A DNA stretch of 64,000 nt, from contig NC_079477.1 in the NCBI RefSeq assembly GCF_026230105.1, positions 6,267,001 through 6,331,000 on the forward strand. The letters are read 5' to 3'. The position numbers were made by a program, and so were the translations under genes. The notes beneath the pieces were generated by a model, which saw nothing but the letters and a program-made list of their open reading frames with translations, did not search any database and had not been told where the DNA came from. Shown here piece by piece: positions 38,791 to 51,000 of the stretch. Positions within the stretch are counted from its first letter, which is position 1. Every line of letters begins with the position of its first letter. The DNA is from Diorhabda sublineata. Its lineage: Eukaryota > Arthropoda > Insecta > Coleoptera > Chrysomelidae.

Positions 38791-39986
38791 TTATATCGGT
38801 TTTAAATTTATAATTTTTTAAGAAAAGTAAAAAATATCATGCACTTCTCTGATGATCTTCGTAACCGAATTAAGGCAGCTATCACAGTTAAGCTTGAGCT
38901 AACCAAAACTCTATTTACCTGCTAATACTACATTAGCATTCAGTGAATCGATCATGTTGATAATTTCTTCATCATCATCGTCAAATATGAAGTTATTTTA
39001 GCAAAACCAAACCATTTAACTCGAGGTAATATCATAAAAGCGTAACAATCTGAACAAGCTAGGTTGAAATTCTCGAAGTTTGTCGTTAAATGCTTAACTT
39101 GTTTAATCATAACATTGATTTGTATCAACTGATATTTTTTATCTTTTTAGTGATAATGTATTGTACTCACTTGTAAAGATACAAGTATAGTTATAAAAAT
39201 TTGGAAATTGATCTGTTTTCGATTTTTTTCGTTCCAGAAAAAAGTGTGACATGATTTTTCAAAAGTTAACACTCTGGTTCCGATCTATGACTTCTCCCCT
39301 CCCCTCGCGAATGACAATTTTTAGAACCTGCGATGGATTCCAGGAATAAGACCATCGAACAAATCTTATAATATATATGTCATCTATGAAGGACATTCTT
39401 TATCCACAAGATAATTTTTACAGTCAGTGAAATTTTCGAACATTTACAAATAATTTGATTCATAATATTTTTCAATTAAATTATTTCCAACAAATGTCAG
39501 TAGAAACAATGATTGTTTGAATGAAAACCTAAACTTAACAGATGTAGGAATAATCAGCACAAGAAGTTAAGTGGGAGAGGCCAGCACACAGAAGGCTCTC
39601 CATCATAAAAGATAAGATTTCATTCAAGTCATTTTGAATTCCAGGTGATTTCAGTGACATTTTTGTTCCATATTAATGGTTACAAATGCCCTATTAGAAC
39701 TGAATCGTACTTTGCCAATAGATGCATCAATTCGTAAAAGTTACCTCCGATATTAGTATTGAAACTTGTGTGTCTACATAACGCCAAATTTTCTTTTGAC
39801 AGTAATAGGGAATATGCATATAATTTAACCTTTTTAGGCCGAGAGCCCTATTAAAGCACTTGAGAATAAGTGGCCTCTACAGCATATATACGTTTTCAAT
39901 TAAATTACATCAGACCTTTTACACATCAAACAATTTATGTTTTTTTTTTCGCAACTATGTCGATAATTTTTTTTTTATTCAATTCT

Positions 39987-40294
39987 TAGGGTTCACACCA
40001 GCAATGAAAATTTAGTGGTCCAAAAGGACCACCTAAGTTATGATTTAGTGGTCCAAAAATACGTGGTAGACAAAAGTAAAAAAATTAATATATGCATGCT
40101 ACACACACTTTTATACATATTTTTACGGCATATATAAATTCTTTTATGCAAAAACAGCACAGTAAATATAAAACATAGGCTTTTTTACAAATATTTTGGG
40201 CGACAAATTCGTCGTCGATGTGTATGATATTGGCGACATTTCTTGATGATTTGGCGACAATTGTCGCTATGTCGCCATGCTGGCGTGAACTCTA
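39987..40294. mobile_element. hAT-type non-autonomous element with 8-bp target duplication
   Basis: Inverted ends TAGGGTTCACACCAGCA and, reverse-complemented from the right, TAGAGTTCACGCCAGCA (15 of 17 match), flanked by a perfect 8-bp direct repeat TCAATTCT at 39979-39986 and 40295-40302. The 8-bp duplication and short inverted ends are the hallmark of hAT elements. At 308 bp it cannot encode a transposase. An internal hairpin GTGGTCC-AAAA-GGACCAC sits at 40015-40032 and GGCGACA repeats lie near the right end. Confidence 0.88.
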
Positions 40295-41104
40295 TCAATT
40301 CTATTATATAAATAAATTGGAAATAACGTTTATTCTGCACCTTTTCAGTTTATTATAGATCGTAATCGTATTCTTGTGTTTTATAATTAATTCTCTATTC
40401 GTATAGTATATTCATTTATTTATAAGTAGAAATAAAAACAAACAAATAAATAAAAACAATTTTATTGATAATATTATTCAGACTTTTGCAACAAATTTAG
40501 TAAACAAAAATTTCATTGTCACGTCAGTAACTCCTGACTGTGGAATCTCAAAAGTGCTTTTGGTTTGTACAGGTATAAGGATTTGCCCGAAGATACGGGA
40601 CGTGTTCAATTTTTTCTTTTTAGTTCGTTATCAGTCATCACCCTACCACCTAAGTTTCTTCCCACCCCTCTTTCCTCCTAAGATTTATCGCGTAGGTGAT
40701 TCAGTTTCCAGGGCTCAAAGGGTTAAATTCATTTGATTATTTTTTCCCATAGACCCATAGTACTAATATTATCATAAAATCATTATTTCCCCATTTAATT
40801 CGTTCTCTCTTGTATAAAATGATTATTATTAAACACTGCAAATTTGATATAAGCCTCATCATTGGTTGTAACGTTGAATGACACGTCCTGGATTTATTGT
40901 GTATTTGGAACAAAAATCCTGTTTATTTTTATGTTCCTGGAGCGTTTTTAGATTCTGATTATTCTTCTGACATTCATGATGACGGTATATTTTGTATCTA
41001 ATTAAGATTTTACATTGACTGAGGTCCAAAAAGTAAAAGCATTTAAATGATCTTTGCAACAACACAAACATTTCATTCTTGTTTTCTCATGTCTCTGAAC
41101 TCTA

Positions 41105-41340
41105 TGATGTAAAGACTACAAGGTGTGCTATTGCGCACCAGCTGGGAAGCAGCCAATGAGAATTCGCTCCCAAAACGACGCGCCAATTTGAAACATTCGA
41201 ATGCGAGAGATGCGCAGAACGGGTCGAAAATGAGCCCTCAGGAAGAACATACCTTTTCGTCTTTAGATCATGGAGTTATCTCACTCAAGTACAATACAAT
41301 ACCTATAGAACGATTTTTTAAACTTTTTCCATGACTTTTA
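41105..41340. other. GC-richer patch with CCAAT boxes downstream of the myosin VI stop
   Basis: Contains GCAGCCAATGAG and GCGCCAATTTG on the plus strand and several CpG pairs (CGACGCG, ATGCGAGAGATGCGCAG), unlike the AT-rich surroundings. Could be a promoter-like region, part of the 3' UTR, or an unrecognised repeat. The 69-codon frame in it shows no known motif. Confidence 0.3.
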
Positions 41341-41864
41341 TCGATATTATAAACTATAAAGTAACTGTCACACTTGAAGTAAACAAATACAGGACGTGGC
41401 AATTGAATTGGCATCATTAAAAATATAAAAAAACACATGCATATACCCTATTGTATAACATCAAATATTCTTGTCAGAATTCCTTCTTTTTAATGGCCTC
41501 AATCTTATACTATTTATACTTAGTTTTTTTTTAATTTTTGAAATTTTTCTTGTAGAAAATTATAGTTATGGAGAGGGTGTAAATAAAACACTAAAAAATT
41601 TGATAAATTTTATAGATATACATGTAGCTTCCTTTTTTAATACTGTGTTAAGCGAAAAATAATACTTTTTAAACTTTTTCAACATTAAATGGAAGTGCTT
41701 TAGTATCATTTAACTGTTATCGAAAACTGTTTTAAATAAAAAATATTTTTTTGTATAAATTAATTTCTTTGTAGTTGCTAGATGTACAAATATTAACAAA
41801 CGGATACTTGCTGATTACAAAAATCAAGTCATACCGTCAAAATGTTAACATACAGATTATCTTC

Positions 41865-42013
41865 TTATTTTCTGTCAGCTGGACGGGTGTAATGGGAACC
41901 ACCATTTTTTTCCCATTCTTTATTAAATTCATTTTCCAGGATCTCTGCACCACGTCTACGTGTTAATCCAGTTTCTTCTAAAGACAATTCACACATTTGC
42001 ATGTCATCTTTTC
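41865..42013 (-). CDS. Myo6: Myosin VI exon N: terminal exon with stop
   Basis: Residues 908-956 and TAA. GKDDMQMCELSLEETGLTRR matches the conserved end of the globular tail; the last residues (HYTRPADRK) diverge and are shorter than the vertebrate C terminus. Acceptor ACTTATAG. The intron before it is 4,448 bp, the longest in the window, and holds a foldback element and a small tandem repeat. Confidence 0.94.
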
Positions 42014-45000
42014 CTATAAGTTAAAAAATGTATATAAAATTGAATATTTCTTCCTCAATGTTTATCAGCAACATTATCAAAATAATTGTAATAAAACAAC
42101 AGATTAAAATGTAGAAATACTATAGTCCAGGAGGAATCGTCGCATGAGTACCGAAAACTATTCCACATCAATTTTTTTATGTGATTCTTTTCACATTGCA
42201 CTACTGATGATATAAAGGCATGTTGTCATGGGGCAACCCCGTGTCATATTATTTAAACCGAAATTGTTTAAACAATTGCAAAGAATTATTATTTTTAACC
42301 TGACCCATTTTTATATTTTTTATTGATATACAAATAAAAAGTTCCTATGACTTTTCAGGATAAGGTATTTTTGGAGATATGAATTTTAAAAGTTTCGAAA
42401 AATTTCTAATTTGAAGCTAATCGTAGCTACAATTATGTTATAAATAATCAATAATTTTTTTATATCCCAGGATTAAATGGAAATGTATTTCAATTAATTT
42501 AATTTATTATTCATAAATCATTAAAGCAAAATTAGCGCCAAAAGTAAATATATAAAAAAAGAAAGAAGCTCTTTATTATAACAATGATAAAAATCATTAC
42601 AATATTTTTCGTGGATCAAAAGTACCCAAATTTATATCTCTAAAAATTTCAACTTTATCCTGAAAAGTCATAGTAACTTTTTATGTCTATTTCAATCAAG
42701 ACTATAAAAATTTGTCCAGTTGAAAAATAACAATTATATAAGCAATTTCGATTTGTGCAATATGGCACGGAGTTGCTCCATGGCAAGATGCATTTATATC
42801 ATCAGTAGGGCAGTTTGAAGAGGATCGCATAAAAAAATTGAGGTGGAATAGGTATTCATGTACCGATTCTTCCTGAACTACTAGTGTAGTAACTTGTTTT
42901 ATCATAAATTGTGTGTAAAAAAAGGAAAATTGAGCAGTGATAGTCAGACAACATTCAAATGTCAAATTCGAAATATATATAATGGATAATAATAAAAAAT
43001 AATGAATGTGGCAACATTGTTAATGTCTAGAGAAATTATTAATAAGAAACACAAAGAATCTGGCAACATTTTAAATATCAAAATTTAGAAAATTGAAAAT
43101 AATTAACGAATGTTGCAACATTGTAAATGTAAGAATTGAAGTTCAAATGAAAACGAATAACAATATAAAAACAAATCTGGCAACATTGTAAATGCTGAGT
43201 ATAAGTATAATAAAAACTGTAAACTTGAAAACATCATGCATATAAAAAGTGTAGAAATAATAATTGAGTGTTCCTAGAATATTTAAAAAATAAATAAATA
43301 AAAATGTTGTTTTTCTCTGAATTCATTTAGAAAGGTAAGCAACAACGTAAGTATCATTACACATACTGAAAAATTTTATAAAAATTGGAATACATACAAA
43401 TTGGAAAACAAAATTAATGAAATGTTGCAAAATAAATATAATGAAAGAATAGCAAGTAATTAGAATGAAATTAAAACAAAATAGGCATATTTTAATAATC
43501 ATTTATTTTATACATGTCAAATGAGATGTATGCAAACTATTTTTCAAAACTTTATACCCTATAATTAACTGCCTCGGATTTTTTTTAATAGTTTGAAAAC
43601 AGTCTAAGAAAGTTGAGTAGAAAATATAATATTGGCTAGTAGGTAAATCTATCAAACATTGTTTTTGAAGAGATTACGAATACTGTTTTTATACACATAA
43701 TAATCATAAACTTCATTGGGTAATTACACACATATATGTTGTTAAATATTAGTTATGATTCAACGAATGTATGGTCATCAATTATGGTAGTATGACCACC
43801 TGGTTATGACATGAATTAGTTGGATATATAGTGTAGCCAAAAAAAAATTGAATCAACGTGTTAAATACTAATGAACGACTATTATTACTACTTACTACTG
43901 CTACAGAGTATCAACATTATTTAATAGTACGACAGCTAGGGGAGTCCCGTAGCCGTTTTATACTCCCCAGAATTTTAGAGCGTTTTCTTATATTTGTTTA
44001 TGCCATTTTTTGAGTGTGCCGAGCCCAATTCTGGTCGAGTAATTTTTTATAAATAATTTAATTGTTTGTAAAACTACAACTCTTTAATAAAGAACGATAT
44101 GGAAAAAAGTTGAAAAGTTATCGTCAATATAATGCAAAATTGACGTCATTACTACATTACGTAGCTGCCATACTATATGGGTCAAGAAAACATTCAAAAC
44201 CGCCCATTGTAATCACACACCAATCCTTACATAGATTATATCGATCAGATGAATGTGGAGCACATTCTATCTCACTGGGCCAGTTTATAAAACGGGCTTA
44301 GAAAAGCAGCTGGCAACGAGGTACATGAAAAAGATTGGGTTCCTATAAAGATAGGATTGATAAGAAGACTGAGGATTGATAATGTAATATAGGTTTAGAA
44401 ACCACAATAGATCTGAAAAGGTAGCAATGGAATAGGTTACAAATTATCTGTGTAAAATCTATATAGTTAAGTAATATGTCTTGTATAACCTTTCTAAATA
44501 CAGAATTTTAAAATTTTCATCAGAAACTTTGAAAAAAAAACGGTCTAGACAGTCATTAATATGGTTTCTTTCAACTTTTTACGTCTTTGATCTTTTTATG
44601 TTTATCGTGATGAATTGTCTTGATTTAAGGTCTCTTTTCATAGAAAATAAGTTTAAAATAGCAGGTGTAATTTTGATGTTTCTACCTACTCACATATAAA
44701 AAGAAAAATCATCACGAAAAATATATTAATATATGAACATTTTTGAATGTCCTATTATTCCGCCCAAGTTGTATAAAATGATGGTTAATTGACAATATTC
44801 CATGTATCCCTGTAATTAATTTTTGTTTGACTACCCTTTATATCATTTTATTATTTTCGAACACTTTGTATATTAACACACAAAAGTCATGCAATCTATC
44901 TACTTACAAAATATACGGTTCTTCATCCAAATCCTAAGAAAAACATGAAAAGTGATACAAACTTTCAACATAATTTTAGATATGTTTCAGTCGAATTTAT

Positions 45001-48000
45001 GAGCAAACATTTTCAATTTGCTTTTGTCGAGAAAAAAAATTTTGAAAATTTAATTGGAAATTTAATAGTTATATGAGAGTTTTAAGTTCTCAATATCCTA
45101 CATATTTAGAATATTTCCAACACATTGCTATTGAATTAAGACATTGTTTTCCAATTAAACAACATAAAAAATCGTGGCCAGACTATAAGTAGATTCGAAG
45201 GAAACTCCCAAAAGAAATCATATGATCCAGATATGTTTTATTTCTATCATTCTTTATGTCTGAAATGTAAGTTAGAATACCACCATTTTCAAGCAAAAGC
45301 ATTTATTCACGTAAAAGATTATATCTTAATGTTTAATACATTACTATTATTTTTTACCAAGTTAATGCCAATTTCAACATCAATTCCCAAGTTTAAATAA
45401 TGTTAACTGCGAACTGCTATCAGTTGATTAAATTATTTTTACTATTTATCAGACTTTTGTTCATAACAAAAAGATTTCGTCTTTTGTAGTCCATGTTTCC
45501 GGTTACCTGTAAGGAACTGGTAATTGCAGTTCAAATAAATATGGAGTTTTCCTTGTCTTATTTTGCATTTTCCGTAGAGGAGATGATGTATGAATGAATC
45601 TTCAAACAATGAACTTTAGCAATAATTTACTTTTGTTTTGTGGTCTAAATAAATGTAATAGTAATGACGTAAAACGTACATACAACCATTATAAAACATT
45701 AAAGTTTAAGGAAAAAACTTCTTGTCTTGTCATCATACCTTTACAATAGTCAAATTATAAATGCACCTTCCTCCAACCATTTTTCATGCGCATATATCTA
45801 AGAAGTATTTGCATTTGCTCCAGACTGTTTCCTTAATTCCATGCTTGGGATTGGGTCTATCCGGATCCCAATTACATAAATTTCCTTTATCGAGTGAATC
45901 TAATATCTTTTTTTTATCATTTGCTTTTTCCTTGTTCTACCTTCATTATTCTACTGGTCATTTTGTGTCGGTTAATTTCTTAACCAAATTTTTCCAACTC
46001 TCCATTTTGACTCCTTCAAATACCTCTTTTACTCTATTTATTTTCCTGTCATGTTCTTCGCTGTCTTTTTGAGTTCCGTTTTTTTATATGCTAGATTCTT
46101 TTTCTTCATCAGTTTTAGTATTTCCTTGTTCCACTAAACGGTTCTCTTAATATGTTTAAATTTTTTTCGCTACACACTATCATTTTACTTGGACTAAATA
46201 TGCCTCATTCCTTTATTAGCATCAATTCTTTTCTTCAATCCTTTAGTTTTAAGTATTTTAAATATCTGTCTGTATATTAAGTACAGAAGCAAAATTTTGA
46301 TAAATATAAAAACCAAATAAATTTATTATTTAAAATTAAACAGTATTTTGTTGTCTGGTAGTTTGAGGAGGGATGTCGGTTTAAATTAAGTTGGTTTTGG
46401 TGGGCGTAAACATGTACAAAGATAAAAATTTCTCGTATTTGATTCGATGTTAAGAACTTACCTGCAACTAACAATACAGGAGCTTTATTTGGGTGCAATT
46501 CCATCTGTCGGGCAATATACTGGCCATCAAAATGAGCGTACCACCATCCACGGCTACCAGGTTCGTTATCAGGTCGCTGAAATGCCATACGGAAAAACCT
46601 TTGAGTGTTATTGTCTAAAACAGGTTTTTGTATACCTCTTTGAGGAGTTTTTGCAGCAGATTCTATGAGAGAACGTGGAGCGCGACCATTTTCGTCCATA
46701 ATGTTACGTTTACGGTTCTTCGCCTTCCATGCGTGGTATACCTTAAAAAATTTTTTTGTAGGTGTTAGTTCGTAATTACAATATGGTACTATATTTGTAT
46801 TAATAAGTTAGAATAATAATCGAAGAAATGAAGTAGGAATAATAGAGGAAAACAAAGAAGTAAAAGAGAAGAATATATAATAAAACCGTACACTACTTCA
46901 CACAAACCTTAAGTCTACGGTGGAATTCATGTCGGCAAGCTTCTAGCAGTTCGATATCACAGGACGTGTTGATAGTATCACGTAAATCTGAGTATTTCCA
47001 TTTAGATAGATCGTACTTGCTGTTGGCCATAGATGCTTGGTGGTTTCTGTGAGCTTCTGATCTATACACAATAAGAATGAGTAAATGTGTAAATATGTAA
47101 ATTTTAAACATAAAAACACTTTTTGAAAAACCATGCAATGAATGTTAGTTACATGTGCAAAAAGGAAGCTTTTTGATTAGATGGAGTTATTTAATGCAAT
47201 AAACTAGATGCCGCCACTTGTTCTATATCAAAAATTGCGTGTTACTTTACAGATTACAGGACTAATGCCACATTTAACTTGACAAACTTGTTGACAACTA
47301 CTCAGATAGGTGAATATATTAGGAAAACTATATGTATATGGAGTGCGAATTAGTCCGAAATACTTAGTAACTCTACATTTTAACGAAAAATGTAGGTGAT
47401 ATTGAATTTTCCGTATAAATGGTTCATACATAGTTTTTAGAACTTCTGAAACTTTCTCACTGAAACGTCCAAAAAAAAAGTTTGAGCCTGGCCTGGACGC
47501 TGAGACTATCCGGCCGTTATCAAATGATTTATAACTGCGGTTTCTCGGTAATTCTGTAGGTATTTTCTATTTTCACAAAAGGTAGGCCATATAGCCTCAT
47601 ACCTTGAGGGTTATTATAAATCATAGAGTAAAGCCTTAAGTTTTCTAGTGAAGTATAAAGTCGAGTTACAGATAGTGTAAGTCTTTGCAGTGCACAACAT
47701 TCACTTCAAGTATAATTTTGTTTATAATAATATACTAAACAGTTCAGCAGAGCCTCTATATCTACTTCAACCCGATAACTACAAAAAGTCTACCAATACA
47801 ATGTCAGTTTATCTTATTCCGTGCTTTTATAATATTCAAAAGAATCTTCAATTACAATAATAGATATTTACGATATAAGTGTGGAAAAGATTCAAATTAC
47901 GAAATGAGATGGGAAATTTGTATAACCCATTGAATATCGTAATATGAATTCACGTTACGGATATATGACATTATTTTACCTACTACCAATAATGTTAATT

Positions 48001-51000
48001 ATCTCAAAATTAGTCAGTACTCCTGAAATTAATGATATTAGAATCATGTAACAACCAAGCTCATTGTTGATTTATTTTGCGAACTGTCAATTTTGACGTG
48101 TTCACTTCAGTTTGGTATAATTGTATCGACATGAGTTCCAACTATGAAAGTGTGGATTCTGATATAGAACTTGCTGCAATACAAACCCTAGTTCCCGCTA
48201 AATCCCGCAATAGATACGAAAAAGAATATAAGTGATTCAAAGACTGGTGCAATTCAAAAAAAGTCCGTGATATATCGGAGAAAATTTTAATACCTTATTG
48301 CTAGGAAAGCTGAAAAAGAAAAGGCATCATCATTATGGACACATTATAGTATACTGAGAGTATAGTATCTGAGGAGAAAAATGTGGACAGCTATTGGCTT
48401 TTTTGAAGCGGAAAAGTGAAGGTCACGTTTATACAAAAAATTCAATTGAAATTGAAAACTACAATTACAATACACGTCAGCTGGAATAAACATCACTAAT
48501 TGTACAGGTGTTGTGTTTAATTATTATAATAAATGAGATTTACTTTTTTATTCATGAGTTCATTCCACTAGTGCGGTAAAGTAACTCATTTCGAAACTCA
48601 TATTAGTATCGTAATGTTTGATATTACATATTGGTAGTAGGTAGAAATATTAAAGAGGAATCAAATGATGTCACAAGTTTTGTTACTACGAAAGCAGGTC
48701 TTGAAGTATTGTTACTATGAAAGCAAACAACGATTTTTTAAAATGTCAACAATTCAGAAGTAATTACTTGAAATGTCTTTAGATAGCGAATCAGACATTA
48801 CATTACAGACATGTAAGATAATTTGCAAATGCTGCAGAGGGTAGTTCAATACCTGAAAAATCAAGAAGTAGATGCGCACTGGTCTACCAATAATTTGAAA
48901 AATGGTGTGAATTAAAAAAAATATGAAGAACATCAACGAAAATGTACTACTTGCTTATTTTGAAAATTTTTAAACAATAAAGGCGTTGACTTTGTGGACT
49001 ACAGATTCAATGTTGAGATCTGATCCCACTGTAGAAGTATAAGAAGTACACTATGCTTTTGGCTTGGCTGAAGAGACGGTAAATAGAATACCATGCAAAA
49101 AAATCGGAGATTTTGACGATAGAGAATGTAGAAAGATTTATAAAAGAGGTTGAAGATGAAATATTTCTATTTGTAAAAGAACGACTTCATTTACGATATG
49201 TTAATAATTTATTATCAAATATATCTGTTCTTAGGTCGCAATGATAATAGGGATTGCGACAGCCTGCAAGGAAGGCTGAACTGACGGCCCTTTTTTACAA
49301 CTACAATTGCAGAAAGCAAAACACACTTTATTCGCGAATTTGTGGTCACTGCTGGTGTCAATCTTAATGACCTTCTCAACAAGTGTAGAAATATTGGACC
49401 TCCTGCTGTAAAGCACGACAGATTGTTTGTGTGATATTATAAAATAAAATGTGGCATGCAACCCGTGGGCATAAATACCATTGGAAAATTATCAGCAAAG
49501 ATTGTTCAGTACCTGGGTCTACCTAATATTATAGGATACACAGGACATTGTTTCAGCAGATCTCCTCAGACTCAGGAGCCGATATTCTGAAAATAAAGCA
49601 ACACGGAGGATGGAACTGTGAAGCCAAAGGCTATGTTGAGAATTCATTAGAAAATAAGACAAGAATTTCAGAGAACATTCTGGAGCAAATCCCTGGCATA
49701 TATGTAGATATCACAGCACAAATGAAATTAACATTAAACAAGAAGTTCAAGAGGATACTCAGCCAGAAAATGGACTTTCTCTAAATAACTGGGTCTTTAA
49801 TAATGTTGTTTTTAATGTTTATAAATCTTAAAATACTATTGAATTGAAATGAGTTAATTGTCAGTTTAAATATTGAAATGGTTGTTAGTTTTAATAAATT
49901 AATTAATAAATTATTCTTTGAAATATAAACCATTATATAAAGTTTTCTCTCGTAACTGATACATGAGTAATAAAAATAAAAAATGTCATACAGAAATAGT
50001 AGCTCGATCACCATATGGGCATAAAAAATTCGTCAGGTAGAAAAAAATAGTTTCACCCCTAATGTGTATCTATATCTATATAGTGCTGCAGATTTAAAAT
50101 TTTATCAAGTTTCATAAAAAGGAGCATCCAAAAGGTGGTTGGTCAAAGTTTTAATTAATTAACTGACAGATTTATTTGAGTATTCAATAATATTTTAATT
50201 TCGCTGAAAAAAAAAATAAGATATCATTAAGAATCTTTTTAATTTGATGAATGTGTAAAAGTATGAACTTTAATTAATTTATATTGTATTACTTCGAACA
50301 GATAATATACATGAAAAGAATCGAAGTTAAAAATAAGTTAGTAACAATAAAAACAAGAATTAGTATTATTAGTAGACTTCAACTGACGACAAACTGTATC
50401 TCATTTCTACTGACTACCTACCAAAAAATCGTTACCGAATAAATACCTGTTCAACTTGATGATTTTGTCTGGTTCTACCGTGCCGCTGAATAATAGAAAA
50501 AATAAATATTAAACAGTTTATAAATTGATAGTCCAATCTTTTCTAAAATGGTTGTTAAAATTTTTAATAATTCTTCCAATATTTTATGTACAAAATAGAT
50601 TTAAAGAATAAGATAACCACATGCATTCCTTTTTTGGAAAATATATGAACAAAAGTTATCATTTACAAAAAAAATCATAATACATATTGACATTGAAAAA
50701 GCTACATAAATTTTGACCTCATTGCTTTGGTCAGAAAAAATTAAACTAAACACAAAAATGACAATATAGAAAATCATAGTGGAGCCCATTTCGACGTATC
50801 GATGCGAGAGCTGGCAACGGATGGATACTCAGGAGAAAATAATAGAGGCTGTGGAAACAAACTACTTGAGAAAATCGGGCAGGATCTCCAGAACAGAGCA
50901 TATAAAAAATGAAGATATACAACGAAGAACAGGTCGAATATAACGACTTCAGAGAAAATACAGACTAAGCAAATGCTCTGGTACTGGCATGTGATAAGGA

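Noticed and set aside
45761..46072. 103-codon frame in the last myosin VI intron
   Set aside because: Lies in an intron, Ser/Phe/Leu-rich, no known motif. Possibly the antisense of a decayed element, but no block could be aligned.
46277..46461. Continuation of the 140-codon minus frame past exon M
   Set aside because: Exon M ends at a canonical donor at 46462 and the protein continues in exon N at 42013. The rest is intron read-through.
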